A stretch of DNA of 64,000 bases from Akkermansia muciniphila (GTDB lineage: Bacteria > Verrucomicrobiota > Verrucomicrobiia > Opitutales > Opitutaceae), in assembly GCA_945888375.1 (NCBI GenBank), contig CAMCZZ010000003.1, positions 1 to 64,000 on the forward strand. Reading direction: 5' to 3'. Under the pieces are notes generated by a model. That model searched no databases and was not told the DNA's origin. It saw nothing but the letters and a program-made list of their open reading frames with translations. Below are positions 55,328 through 64,000 of this stretch, piece after piece. Both the position numbers and the translations under genes were made by a program. Positions within the stretch are counted from its first letter, which is position 1. The number at the start of each line of letters is the position of its first letter.

Positions 55328-56578
55328 GTGACCGAGACCCTTCGCATCCTCATCGTCGGCGGTGGCGCGGCTGGTTTTTTTGCCGCCATCCACGCCGCCG
55401 AAACCGCCCCCGGCGCACGCGTGTGCCTCTACGAAGCCACCGCCCACCCCCTCGCCAAGGTGCGCGTGTCCGGCGGCGGACGTTGCAACGTCACCCACGC
55501 CTGCCCCGATCCCCGCGAACTGGTGAAACGTTATCCGCGCGGCGGACGCGAGTTGCTCGGCCCCTTTATCCGCTTCGGCCCGCGCGATACCATCGCGTGG
55601 TTCGAGACCCGCGGCGTCACCCTTAAAACCGAGCCCGATGGGCGCATGTTTCCCGACACCGACGACTCCGCCACGATCATTGCCGCCCTCCGCACCGCCG
55701 CCGACCGCGCCGGCGTGCGACTCTTCACCAGCATGGGGGTGCGCAGCCTCGCCCGCGCCCCCGGTGGCGCCGGCTTTGACGTCACGTTCACCGATGACTC
55801 CGCCGCCACCTTTGACCGCGTTCTCCTCGCCACCGGCGGCAACAAAGGCTCCGCCGGCCTCGCCATCGCCACCGCGCTGGGCCACACCATCGAACCGCCC
55901 GTCCCGTCGCTTTTCACCTTCCATATCGCCGACCCACGCCTAGTCGGCCTAGAAGGCGTGTCCGTGCCCGATGCCGCCGTCTCCGTGACCGGCACCAAAC
56001 TCACCGAGCGCGGCCCGCTGCTCGTCACCCACTGGGGCCTGAGCGGCCCGGCCATCCTGAAGCTCTCCGCGTGGGGCGCGCGCGAACTCGCCGCCCGCGA
56101 CTACCGTTTCCCATTGGTGGTTTCCTGGACGGGCGAGACCCTCGCCAAAACCACCGAGACCCTCGCTGCCTGGCGCCTCGCCAACCCTCGCAAACAGATC
56201 ACCACGCTCAACCCGTTCGCGCTCCCTTCCCGTCTTTGGGAACGCCTCGTAGCCGCCGTCCCCGGCCTCGCCCCCGACGCCCAATGGGCCGGCGTATCCA
56301 AGGAAAACCTCCAACGCCTCGCCGCCAGCATCGCCGCATCGGATTTCGCAGTCGAGGGTAAGAGCCTGAACAAGGAAGAGTTCGTGACCTGTGGCGGCAT
56401 CCGCCTGCGCGAGGTGGACTTTAAAACCATGGAGAGCCGCCTCGTCCCCGGCCTCCACTTCGCCGGCGAGATGCTCGATATTGATGGCGTGACCGGCGGC
56501 TTCAACTTTCAGGCCGCTTGGACCACCGGCTGGACCGCCGGCCGAGCACTGGCCGGCGGGACCGGGCAGATCGGTTAA
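55328..56578 (+). CDS. HI0933-like FAD-dependent oxidoreductase (BaiN/RdsA type)
   Basis: 416 residues from a GTG at 55328. The FAD-binding loop RILIVGGGAAGFFAAIHAAE (~6-25) is followed by VRVSGGGRCNVTHACPD (~50-66) and ATGGNKGSAGLAIATALGHT. The C-terminal FAD segment FVTCGGIRLREVDFKTMESR then GLHFAGEMLDIDGVTGGFNF is diagnostic of this family. Some members reduce bile-acid intermediates, but the native substrate of most, including this one, is unknown. It is followed within 50 bp by the ABC transporter genes. Confidence 0.9.
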   Translation: MTETLRILIVGGGAAGFFAAIHAAETAPGARVCLYEATAHPLAKVRVSGGGRCNVTHACPDPRELVKRYPRGGRELLGPFIRFGPRDTIAWFETRGVTLKTEPDGRMFPDTDDSATIIAALRTAADRAGVRLFTSMGVRSLARAPGGAGFDVTFTDDSAATFDRVLLATGGNKGSAGLAIATALGHTIEPPVPSLFTFHIADPRLVGLEGVSVPDAAVSVTGTKLTERGPLLVTHWGLSGPAILKLSAWGARELAARDYRFPLVVSWTGETLAKTTETLAAWRLANPRKQITTLNPFALPSRLWERLVAAVPGLAPDAQWAGVSKENLQRLAASIAASDFAVEGKSLNKEEFVTCGGIRLREVDFKTMESRLVPGLHFAGEMLDIDGVTGGFNFQAAWTTGWTAGRALAGGTGQIG

Positions 56579-56623
56579 CCACCCGTGCTCGCCTCAGCCT
56601 ACCCTCCTCTTTCCCTCGTCCCT

Positions 56624-57427
56624 GTGAACGCCTTCCGCCCGCTCGTCATCGCCGCAGTCGCCGTCCTGCTCGCGGCCTGCGCCCCGCGCAAAACCCCAGC
56701 CAGCGCCGCCACCCCCCCGTCCCGCACGCTGATCTTCGCCGTCGAGAATGGTTACGTGCCCTTCAACTTCATCCGCACCGACACCCGCGCCGCCGAGGGC
56801 TGGGACTACGAGATCGCCGCCGAGCTCGGCCGCCGGCTTGGTTTCACCCCTGCCTTCCGCGAGATCGCTTGGGACTCCATGATTCAAGGAGTCGCCACCG
56901 GCCAGTTCGACCTCGCCGGCAACGGCATCACCATCACCGCGGAACGCGCCCGTGTGGTCGATTTTTCCTCTCCCTACATGCGCGTGAATCAACGCCTGCT
57001 GGTCCGCCGGAATGAAACGCGGTTCGAAACGCTAGAGGCCTTTGCCGCCACCCCCGCTGCCCGTATCGGCGCGCAGAAAGGCAACACCAACTACACCAAG
57101 GCAGAGAAACTCGTTGGCTCCGCCCGAGTCGTCGCCTTCGACGGCTTCGGCGAACTCATCCAGGCCCTGCTCAATTCCGACCTGGACGCCGTCCTGATCG
57201 ACGACGTCGGCGGCCAAGGCTACGTGGGCGTAAATCGCGATAAACTAAAGCTCCTTGCCGGCGGCCTCGACGGGCAGGATCTCGGCTTCATCTTCCCGAA
57301 AAACTCCCCGCTGCGACCCGAAGTGGACGGCGCCCTCGCCGCGATGCGGGCCGACGGAACCCTCGAACGCATCAACTGCAAGTGGTTCGCCCCCGACTTC
57401 GTGCCTGCGGGCGCCCCGATTTACTAA
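56624..57427 (+). CDS. Amino-acid ABC transporter substrate-binding lipoprotein
   Basis: 267 residues from a GTG at 56624, chosen because it places a normal lipoprotein signal (VIAAVAVLLAACAPRK, lipid Cys near residue 20). The SBP_bac_3 fold follows with VENGYVPFNFIRTDTRAAEG, GWDYEIAAELGRRLGFTPAF and QFDLAGNGITITAERARVVD, then FSSPYMRVNQRLLVRR. The pattern is of the polar or basic amino-acid class; the ligand is not certain. First gene of a three-gene uptake unit with permease (10-bp gap) and ATPase. Confidence 0.92.
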   Translation: MNAFRPLVIAAVAVLLAACAPRKTPASAATPPSRTLIFAVENGYVPFNFIRTDTRAAEGWDYEIAAELGRRLGFTPAFREIAWDSMIQGVATGQFDLAGNGITITAERARVVDFSSPYMRVNQRLLVRRNETRFETLEAFAATPAARIGAQKGNTNYTKAEKLVGSARVVAFDGFGELIQALLNSDLDAVLIDDVGGQGYVGVNRDKLKLLAGGLDGQDLGFIFPKNSPLRPEVDGALAAMRADGTLERINCKWFAPDFVPAGAPIY

Positions 57428-57436
57428 TCCAGCCCG

Positions 57437-58279
57437 ATGATCGGCCCCGACAGCGACCTCGCCCCCGACCAGCCCTCACTGCTGGCCCGCGCACCCTGGT
57501 GGTTGCTCGCCTTGGCCTTGGCCGGAGCGCTGCTTGGTTGGCACATCGTCACGGACGACCTTTGGCGCGACATCGCCACCCGCCTCGCTTCGGGCCTAGG
57601 CGTTACCCTGCTCGTCACCGCCATAGCGTTTCCCCTCGCCCTCGCGCTCGGCCTAGCTTCAGCGCTCGCTCTGGTATCCCCGCATCCGATACGCCGTCAG
57701 GTCGCCACGCTATACGTCCAGGTCGTGCGCGGTCTGCCCGTGCTGGTGCAGATTTTTCTCGTGGCCTTTGTCCTGGTTCCGCTCGGGGTCGAGGCCGTGC
57801 GCGCTCTCGGGGCACTGCTCGCCCCCCTGCTCGAGGCGGAAAATCCCTTCGCCGGGCTGCGCGCCTCCGAGGTGCCCATGGTCGCCCGCGTGGTTGCCGC
57901 GCTGGCCTTCGCCTACGGCGCCTTCGAGGCCGAGACCCTGCGCGGCGGCCTGACCTCCCTCGCGCGCGGCCAGGCCGAGGCCGCCCGGGCACTCGGGCTT
58001 TCGCGCGGTCAAGCCCTCCGTCACGTGCTCCTGCCCCAAACCTTCCGGCGCGTGCTGCCCACTCTGGGGAACGACTTTATCTGCCTGCTCAAGGACTCCG
58101 CGCTCGTCTCGGTGCTCGGCGTGCGCGACATCACTCAGGAGGCCCGCCTCTACCAGAGCGCCACCTTCCGCTACGCGGAGAGCCTGGTGCTGCTGGCTTT
58201 TTTCTACCTCTCCCTGACCCTGTTGGTCGCCCTCGCGGTTCGCGCCCTCGAACACCGCCTCCGACGCCATGCCGCCTGA
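57437..58279 (+). CDS. Amino-acid ABC transporter permease
   Basis: 280 residues with about five helices and the His/Glu/Gln-type ABC permease core GLGVTLLVTAIAFPLALALG. The EAA loop is RGQAEAARALGLSRGQALRH (~180-199), followed by VLLPQTFRRVLPTLGNDFIC. It couples the lipoprotein at 56624 to the ATPase, whose start overlaps its end by 11 bp. A single permease gene suggests a homodimeric channel. Confidence 0.93.
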   Translation: MIGPDSDLAPDQPSLLARAPWWLLALALAGALLGWHIVTDDLWRDIATRLASGLGVTLLVTAIAFPLALALGLASALALVSPHPIRRQVATLYVQVVRGLPVLVQIFLVAFVLVPLGVEAVRALGALLAPLLEAENPFAGLRASEVPMVARVVAALAFAYGAFEAETLRGGLTSLARGQAEAARALGLSRGQALRHVLLPQTFRRVLPTLGNDFICLLKDSALVSVLGVRDITQEARLYQSATFRYAESLVLLAFFYLSLTLLVALAVRALEHRLRRHAA

Positions 58280-59021
58280 AGCCACCCCCATTCTCGAGGC
58301 CCGCAGGTTGGTCAAACGCTATGGCCGCGTAATCGCGCTCGACGGGGTCTCGCTTGCCATCCAGCCGGGCCGCGTCACCGCCATCCTCGGACCCAGCGGG
58401 TCAGGCAAATCCACCCTGCTGCGCTGCCTGAATTTCCTGGTGCGCCCCGAGAGCGGCGAGGTCCGGCTCGATGGCGTCTTCTCCGACCTCGACCAAGCCC
58501 GGGCCCTCGACGCCCACCGCGCGAGAGTAGGCATGGTTTTCCAGCAGTTTAACCTCTTTCCGCATCTGCGCGTCCGGGAAAACATCGCCCTAGCCCCCCG
58601 AGTAGTCCGCCGCCTCGGCCCTGCCGCCGCCCTCGCGCTGGCCGATCGCCACCTCGCTCGCGTCGGACTGGCGGACAAGGCCGAAGCCTTCCCCGGCGAG
58701 CTCTCCGGCGGACAACAACAACGCGCCGCCATCGCCCGCGCCCTCGCAATGGAGCCCGCCGTCCTCCTGTGTGACGAACCCACCAGCGCACTCGACCCAG
58801 AGCTGACCGGTGAAGTCCTGGCCGTCCTGCGCCAACTCGCCGCCGAACGCGTGACCATGGTCGTGGTCACCCACGACGTCGCCTTCGCCCGCGCCGCCGC
58901 CCAGGAAGTCGTGTTCATGGACGCAGGCCGCATCGTGGAGCAGGGCCCGCCAGAGCAAGTAATCGTGGCCCCTGCTTCCGAGCGCGCCCGGCGTTTTTTC
59001 GGCCGCGAAGCCGCGGGTTGA
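58269..59021 (+). CDS. Amino-acid ABC transporter ATP-binding protein
   Basis: 250-residue GlnQ/HisP-type ATPase: Walker A LGPSGSGKSTLLRCLN (~39-54), Q-loop GMVFQQFNLFPHLRVREN, signature LSGGQQQRAAIARALAM (~147-163), Walker B VLLCDEPTSALDPELTG and H-loop VVVTHDVAFARAAA. It drives the permease encoded just upstream. With the binding lipoprotein, this is a complete polar amino-acid importer. Confidence 0.95.
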   Translation: MPPEATPILEARRLVKRYGRVIALDGVSLAIQPGRVTAILGPSGSGKSTLLRCLNFLVRPESGEVRLDGVFSDLDQARALDAHRARVGMVFQQFNLFPHLRVRENIALAPRVVRRLGPAAALALADRHLARVGLADKAEAFPGELSGGQQQRAAIARALAMEPAVLLCDEPTSALDPELTGEVLAVLRQLAAERVTMVVVTHDVAFARAAAQEVVFMDAGRIVEQGPPEQVIVAPASERARRFFGREAAG

Positions 59022-59052
59022 TTCTCGGGCCAAACCCGTCTCCCCTCCGCCC

Positions 59053-59967
59053 GTGCCCGCGTCCCGCAGCCCTTGGCCCGATCCGCATGCGCTCGCCCGC
59101 CAACGCGCCGAGGAGGGTGCCCGCTTGGTGATGCGCGGAGTATTCGCCAACCTCGCGCTCGCCGCGGTCAAGTTCGCCGGCGGCATCTTCGGCCAGACTT
59201 ACGCCCTCATCGCCGACGGCATCGAATCCTTGCTCGACGTCTGCTCGTCCATCCTGGTGTGGGCCGGCTTCCGCTACGCCGCCCGCCCGCCGGACGACGA
59301 CCACCCCTACGGCCACGGCAAGGCCGAGCCCCTCGCTTCCCTCGCCGTTGCGCTCGTCATCTTTGTCGCCGCCGGATGGATCGCCATTCACTCCGTCCAG
59401 GAAATCCTGACTCCGCACCACGCCCCGCATTGGGGCACCCTGCCCCTGCTGGCGGCGGTCGTCGCTATCAAGTGGGCGCTTTCTCGAAGACTCGCCCGCG
59501 CCGGTGCCAACAGCGGCGGCGTCGCCCTGGGCGCGGAAGCCTGGCACCATGCGGCTGACGCCCTCACCTCGGCGGCCGCCTTCGTGGGCATCACCGTGGC
59601 AGTGGTTGGCGGACCTAGATACGCGGCGGCCGACGACTGGGCCGCGCTGGCGGCGTGCGTAGTGATCGCTTTCAACGGCCTGGTCATCCTGCGCCGCGCC
59701 CTTGGAGAAGTCATGGATACCGCCGCCTCCACGCAGATCCATGTTGAAGTGCGCCGCCTCGCCGCCGTCGTGCCCGGCGTGCGCGGCATCGACAAGTGTC
59801 GCGTGCGCCGCAGCGGGCTGGCGCTGCTCGTGGAAATCCAGATCGAGGTGGACCCCGCCATCAGCGTGCGCGAGGGCCACGATCTCGCGCACGCCGTGCA
59901 AGATGCGCTGGTGGGCGCGGGCCTGGCCATCAGCCACGTCGCCGTGCATGTCGAACCCGCGCGCTGA
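59053..59967 (+). CDS. Cation diffusion facilitator transporter
   Basis: 304-residue metal/proton antiporter of the CDF family. Six helices lie in the first 210 residues, with ALIADGIESLLDVCSSILVW (helix 2) and AWHHAADALTSAAAFVGI (helix 5) forming the metal site. DGIESLLD gives an Asp-x-Glu/Asp arrangement instead of the commoner His-x-x-x-Asp start, so ion choice is unclear. DDDHPYGHGKAEPLASL (~77-93) is conserved. The cytoplasmic C-terminal domain follows (~215-304). It exports Zn2+, Fe2+, Mn2+ or a related ion. Confidence 0.92.
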   Translation: MPASRSPWPDPHALARQRAEEGARLVMRGVFANLALAAVKFAGGIFGQTYALIADGIESLLDVCSSILVWAGFRYAARPPDDDHPYGHGKAEPLASLAVALVIFVAAGWIAIHSVQEILTPHHAPHWGTLPLLAAVVAIKWALSRRLARAGANSGGVALGAEAWHHAADALTSAAAFVGITVAVVGGPRYAAADDWAALAACVVIAFNGLVILRRALGEVMDTAASTQIHVEVRRLAAVVPGVRGIDKCRVRRSGLALLVEIQIEVDPAISVREGHDLAHAVQDALVGAGLAISHVAVHVEPAR

Positions 59968-60045
59968 ACCACCCCCAGCCGCCAATCATTCGCGAAAGGG
60001 GGGTTTAACGTTTACCCGCGGCTAGACCCGTCCTAGAGAAAACCC

Positions 60046-61875
60046 ATGACCTCCAACCGTGATCCCGGCGTTCCGCTCACCGCAAACCGTCCGCTTCTCC
60101 GCTGGATCGACAAGATGGTCGCGCTCACCCAGCCCGCCGCCATCCACTGGGTCGACGGCAGCCAGGCGGAATACGACACCCTTTGCGCCGGGCTCGTGGC
60201 CGGCGGCACCTTTGTGAAGTTGAACGAACAAGCCTGGCCCGGCTGTTTCCTCGCCCGCTCCGACCCCTCCGACGTCGCCCGAGTCGAAGACCGCACCTTC
60301 ATTTGCTCCCTCTCCAAGGACGCGGCCGGCCCGACAAACCACTGGGTCGAGCCCTTCGAGATGCGCAAAAAGCTCAAGGGGCTCTTCGCCGGCTGCATGC
60401 GCGGCCGCACGATGTATGTGTTGCCCTTCTCCATGGGTCCGGTCGGCTCGCCTCTCTCGCAACTGGGCATCCAGTTAACCGACTCGGCCTACGTCGTGGT
60501 GAACATGCGCATCATGGCCCGGATCGGACTTCCCGTCCTGGCCGAGATCGACAAAGGTGAAAAACGCGTCGTCCCCTGCATCCATTCAGTCGGTCTGCCC
60601 CTCCCCGAAGGCACCCGAGACGTCCCCTGGCCCTGCAACCCCGAGAAATATATCGTCCACTTCCCCGAGACCCGCGAGATCTGGTCCTACGGCTCCGGCT
60701 ACGGCGGCAACGCCCTCCTCGGCAAAAAGTGTTTCGCCCTGCGTATCGCCTCCGCCATGGCCCGCGACGAAGGCTGGATGGCCGAACACATGCTCATCCT
60801 CGGCCTGGAAAATCCCGAGGGCCAAAAAACCTACGTCGCCGCCGCCTTCCCCTCTGCCTGCGGCAAGACGAACTTCGCCATGCTGGTGCCACCCGCACCC
60901 CTCGCCGCCGCAGGGTGGAAAATCACCACCGTAGGTGATGATATCGCCTGGCTCCGCCCAGACGCCACGGGGCACCTGCGCGCCATCAACCCCGAGGCCG
61001 GCTTCTTCGGAGTAGCTCCCGGCACCTCCCTAAAAACCAATCCCAACGCCATGGCCGCACTGGCGAAAAACACCATCTTCACCAACTGCGCCCTTACCCC
61101 TGAAGGCGGAGTCTGGTGGGAGGGTATGACCGACACCCCCCCGGCAACCTGCACCGATTGGCAGGGCAAAATTTGGACCCCCGAGATTGCCAGGACCACC
61201 GGAGCCAAAGCCGCCCAGCCAAACGCCCGCTTCACTGCGCCCGCGTCGCAGTGCCCCACCATCGACCCCGAGTGGGAAAACCCCGAGGGCGTGCCCATCG
61301 CCGCCATCATCTTCGGTGGCCGCCGCGCCACCACCACTCCGCTCGTCTACCAGACCTTTAACTGGTCCGGTGGCGTCTACGCCGGCGCCACCATGGGCTC
61401 CGAAACCACCGCCGCCGCCGTCGGTGCCACCGGCCAAGTCCGCCGCGACCCCATGGCGATGCTGCCCTTCTGTGGCTACCACATGGCCGATTACTTCCGC
61501 CATTGGATCAAAATGCAGCGTGGGCTGGTCGAAACTCCGCGCATTTTTCACGTCAACTGGTTCCGCAAAGACGCCGACGGTCGTTTCCTTTGGCCCGGCT
61601 ACAGCGAAAACGCCCGCGTGCTGCGCTGGATCGTCGAGCGCTGCCAAGGCCGCGCCCGCGCCCACGAAACCCCCCTCGGCTGGATGCCCAGCCACGAGGA
61701 CATCGATTGGACCGGTCTCGCCTTCCCCCGCGAAACCTTCGAACAACTCATCGCCGTTGACCGCAAAGCCTGGCGCGCCGAACTGATCAACCATGAGGAG
61801 CTCTTCCTCGACCTCCACTCCCACCTGCCGAAAGAAATGATCTTCGAGCGCGAGTTGCTGATCTGCCGCCTCTGA
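60046..61875 (+). CDS. pckG: Phosphoenolpyruvate carboxykinase (GTP)
   Basis: Interconverts oxaloacetate + GTP and PEP + CO2 + GDP, linking the TCA cycle to gluconeogenesis. 609 residues, the length of the GTP-dependent class. Signatures are [20 protein letters not shown] (~128-147), [20 protein letters not shown] (~219-238), the kinase-1a loop [13 protein letters not shown] (~266-278) and the metal/substrate DDIAWLR. The C-terminal [20 protein letters not shown] is the nucleotide-binding region. Works opposite citrate synthase and PPDK, also in the window. Confidence 0.97.
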   Translation: MTSNRDPGVPLTANRPLLRWIDKMVALTQPAAIHWVDGSQAEYDTLCAGLVAGGTFVKLNEQAWPGCFLARSDPSDVARVEDRTFICSLSKDAAGPTNHWVEPFEMRKKLKGLFAGCMRGRTMYVLPFSMGPVGSPLSQLGIQLTDSAYVVVNMRIMARIGLPVLAEIDKGEKRVVPCIHSVGLPLPEGTRDVPWPCNPEKYIVHFPETREIWSYGSGYGGNALLGKKCFALRIASAMARDEGWMAEHMLILGLENPEGQKTYVAAAFPSACGKTNFAMLVPPAPLAAAGWKITTVGDDIAWLRPDATGHLRAINPEAGFFGVAPGTSLKTNPNAMAALAKNTIFTNCALTPEGGVWWEGMTDTPPATCTDWQGKIWTPEIARTTGAKAAQPNARFTAPASQCPTIDPEWENPEGVPIAAIIFGGRRATTTPLVYQTFNWSGGVYAGATMGSETTAAAVGATGQVRRDPMAMLPFCGYHMADYFRHWIKMQRGLVETPRIFHVNWFRKDADGRFLWPGYSENARVLRWIVERCQGRARAHETPLGWMPSHEDIDWTGLAFPRETFEQLIAVDRKAWRAELINHEELFLDLHSHLPKEMIFERELLICRL

Positions 61876-62048
61876 ACAGGACCTGCCCTCCGGGCTTTCC
61901 CTCTCCACCGCCGCCCCGACCGCCGGCACATAAAAAGGCTCAATCCCCGGCTACTAACTAAGTAATCAATAGCATACCTGTTATCCGTTCATCTATCGGC
62001 CTATGCTTGCTGCGACGGCAGCTTATCCAGCAGAGTTGTCATAAATTC

Positions 62049-64000
62049 GTGAAAAAGACTCGTCAGGCAAATCTCTCCTCACACCGCCGGCCATCCGGCG
62101 CCGTGTTGCGCCTGCTTTGCCCCTTGCTCACGCTGAATACCGCTCTGTCCGCGCAAACCACTTTCTCGGAAAGTTTTACCGGCAGCTCCGCTCAGGGTTG
62201 GGTCTTTGGCGCAAACACCGGAGATAACAAACCCTTCCTCACCGCCGCGACCGGCGCCGGCGGCTACGATGGGGCAGGTAACGCCATAGGAGCCGCGATC
62301 GACACCACCGGAAATGGCTGGCTGAGACTAAACTCCAACACGAGCAACCAATCCACCTTCGCCCTGCTGGACACCGAGATTTTCGCGGCTAACGCCCGCA
62401 TCGAGATCGACATGGAGTATGCCTTCTGGAACGGGTCCGGTGCCGACGGTATCACCTTCTTCCTGATCGATGGCACGAAGGACTCCTCGACTTTCACCCC
62501 GGGCGCCTATGGCGGTTCCATGGGCTACGCTCAACGCACCGGGGAGGCCGGCATGCCAGGCGGTTACCTCGGCTTCGCCTTGGATAATTTCGGTAACTAC
62601 TCGAACGGCAGCGAAGGTCGCGTCGGCGGAATCACCAACGACGGAACCCTCTACCCCAACCGCATCTCCGTCCGCGGACCCGAGTCCAGCAACTACGCCT
62701 ACATCGCCTCCAACTCCACCCCGCTTCCCGGGCAGATGGACTTCCCGCAGCCACCACTCGCCCTGATCAAACCGGCGCCGATTACCGAGCTTTCAAAATC
62801 ATCTTTGACGCCAATAATCAGCTCACCGTCGAGATGAAGTTCGGCGCCGACAGCGCCTACACCACCGCGTTCACCACCGACCTGTCCGCCTACGAACGCC
62901 CCGAGATCTTCAAGATTGGCTTCACCGGAGCCACCGGTGGATCGACCGAACTCCACGAAATCCGCAACCTCACCCTGACTTCCAACCCCTGGTCCACCGG
63001 CTCCGGCGCCTACGAGTGGGACAACGGCGCCGGCACCACCACGTGGGGCACGCTCGCCGGCGGCGAAGCCAACACCAACTGGTATTCCACCGTCCCAGCC
63101 GACGACAACAAGACCCCCCTGCGCGACTCCGACGTCCTCTTCGGCAACCGCCCGACCAACAACGGCACTAACAACACGCAGCAGGTCGCCCTAGGTAACA
63201 ACGTCGAGGTGCGAAACATGACCTTCGACACCGGCATCAACTACACCATCGGCACCGTCGGCGACGGTCGGCTGATCACGTTCGGCGATACCACGCTGAC
63301 CGGCCTCCCTTCGATCAACGTAAACGATTACAACGGCGTCTACGGTCGGCACAAAATCAACACCGACCTCGCCATCGTCGAAAACATCGCGATCCGGAAC
63401 TACTCCTACTCCACCCTCTGCATCAACGGCGCCATCGGCCTTGGCGCCAACACCCTCACCACCTCCGGCTTCGGCGCCACCAACCTGAACGGCGTGATCA
63501 CCGGCTCCGGACCCATCGTCGTCAACGGCGCCACCTTCGACCCCGCCACCGGCGCCGGCATCGTCACCATCGCCGGCAATAACGCCGCCACCTACACCGG
63601 CGCCATCACCGTCAACAACGGCCAGCTCGTCGTCCTCGCCAACAACGCCCTCGGCAACACCGGCTCGGCCACCACCGTCAACTCCGGCGGCACCCTCACC
63701 TTCCGCGGCGGCGTGACCTCACCCGAGAACGTCACCATCGCCGGCGTCGGCACCACCCTCGGCCGCGGCGAACAAGCCGGCGCCCTCTACAACGACGGCG
63801 GCGACAGCACCCTTTCCGGCACCGTCACCCTCGGCGCCAACGCCGCCGTCGGCTCCCGCTCCGGCAACCTCACCCTCTCCGGCACCATTTCCGACGGCGC
63901 TTCGGATTTCTCGCTCACCAAGATCAACGACGGCGTAGTCACGCTTTCCGGTGCCAACACCTACTCCGGTGCCACCATCCTCTCGGCCGGTGCCCTGCGC
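62049..64000 (+). CDS. Lectin-domain surface protein with autotransporter-type repeats (frameshifted, 3' end beyond window)
   Basis: Starts at GTG 62049 (a TTG at 62007 is an alternative). Signal peptide: LRLLCPLLTLNTALSAQ. Residues to ~230 match an L-type (legume-like) lectin domain (TFSESFTGSSAQGWVFG, GGYLGFALDNFGNYSN, STPLPGQMDFP). Near base 62745 the frame shifts by one: the first frame stops at 62837. The -1 frame resumes the same domain as TTRPDQTGADYRAF and ends it with TGGSTELHEIRNLTL. That frame is open to 64000 with Ser/Gly/Thr/Asn-rich repeats of the autotransporter-associated beta-strand type, such as VVTLSGANTYSGATIL. Adding one base (ttc ccg gca for ttc ccg ca) restores one reading frame. 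A PEP-CTERM or barrel end may lie beyond the window. Confidence 0.72.

Overview
The window is about 64 kb of GC-rich (roughly two-thirds G+C), gene-dense bacterial chromosome. The gene content points to a Gram-negative member of the Verrucomicrobiota, most likely an Opitutales/Opitutaceae relative. Supporting features are BamA, Skp, LpxD, Wza-type export and Tat secretion; an exosortase next to a PEP-CTERM-type protein; a lectin/autotransporter-repeat surface protein; and a FloA/NfeD cluster. This assignment is inferred from gene families, not from a marker-gene comparison. I saw no rRNA, CRISPR array, phage, plasmid gene or intact insertion sequence, and almost no dedicated transcription regulator.

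Layout. 1-7 kb: pyruvate phosphate dikinase (3' end cut by the window edge), TatC, an HD hydrolase, SerA and PlsY. 7-11 kb: the aspartate-family block hom, lysC, thrC, with two related long inverted-repeat elements beside plsY and lysC. 11-13 kb: cyclophilin and a cysteine desulfurase. 13-19.3 kb: an exopolysaccharide export group (Wzc-like tyrosine autokinase, Wza-like protein, outer-membrane barrel, divergent TPR membrane protein) with no glycosyltransferase. 19.3-24.1 kb: a minus-strand run nfeD1b-like protease, nfeD, floA, a small membrane protein, hisC. 24-28.5 kb: aldose epimerase, TatA-type protein, a small membrane protein, an MFS transporter remnant, a phasin-like protein and a UbiB-family kinase.

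28.5-38.5 kb: tRNA-Asn, then housekeeping runs: rplY-pth-rpsF-ssb-rplI, dnaB-bamA-skp-lpxD, and an Fpg-type glycosylase lacking a canonical zinc finger. 38.5-41.4 kb: SGNH hydrolase, HIT protein, RsmG, DprA. 41.5-46 kb: a tightly coupled TPR protein and exosortase with a fused EpsI-like domain, followed by a secreted protein with a PEP-CTERM-like tail. This is the most distinctive locus. 46-52 kb: acpS, pdxJ, a VC0807-like membrane protein, a ThiF-rhodanese fusion, citrate synthase, hisH, hisB and tmRNA. 52.6-61.9 kb: Nudix hydrolase, AspT/YidE-type transporter, HI0933-like flavoprotein, a complete polar amino-acid ABC transporter, a CDF metal transporter and GTP-dependent PEP carboxykinase. 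62-64 kb: the 5' part of a lectin-domain, autotransporter-repeat surface protein with an apparent one-base frameshift, running off the window.

Together the genes describe central carbon control (PPDK, PckG, citrate synthase), serine, threonine and histidine synthesis, envelope assembly, and two surface systems: polysaccharide export and exosortase-dependent protein sorting. The TPR membrane proteins beside each surface system have similar architecture and may link them functionally; that link is inference. Many start codons were moved downstream from the longest possible ORF, because GC-rich DNA leaves long open frames on both strands; reasons are given per entry.
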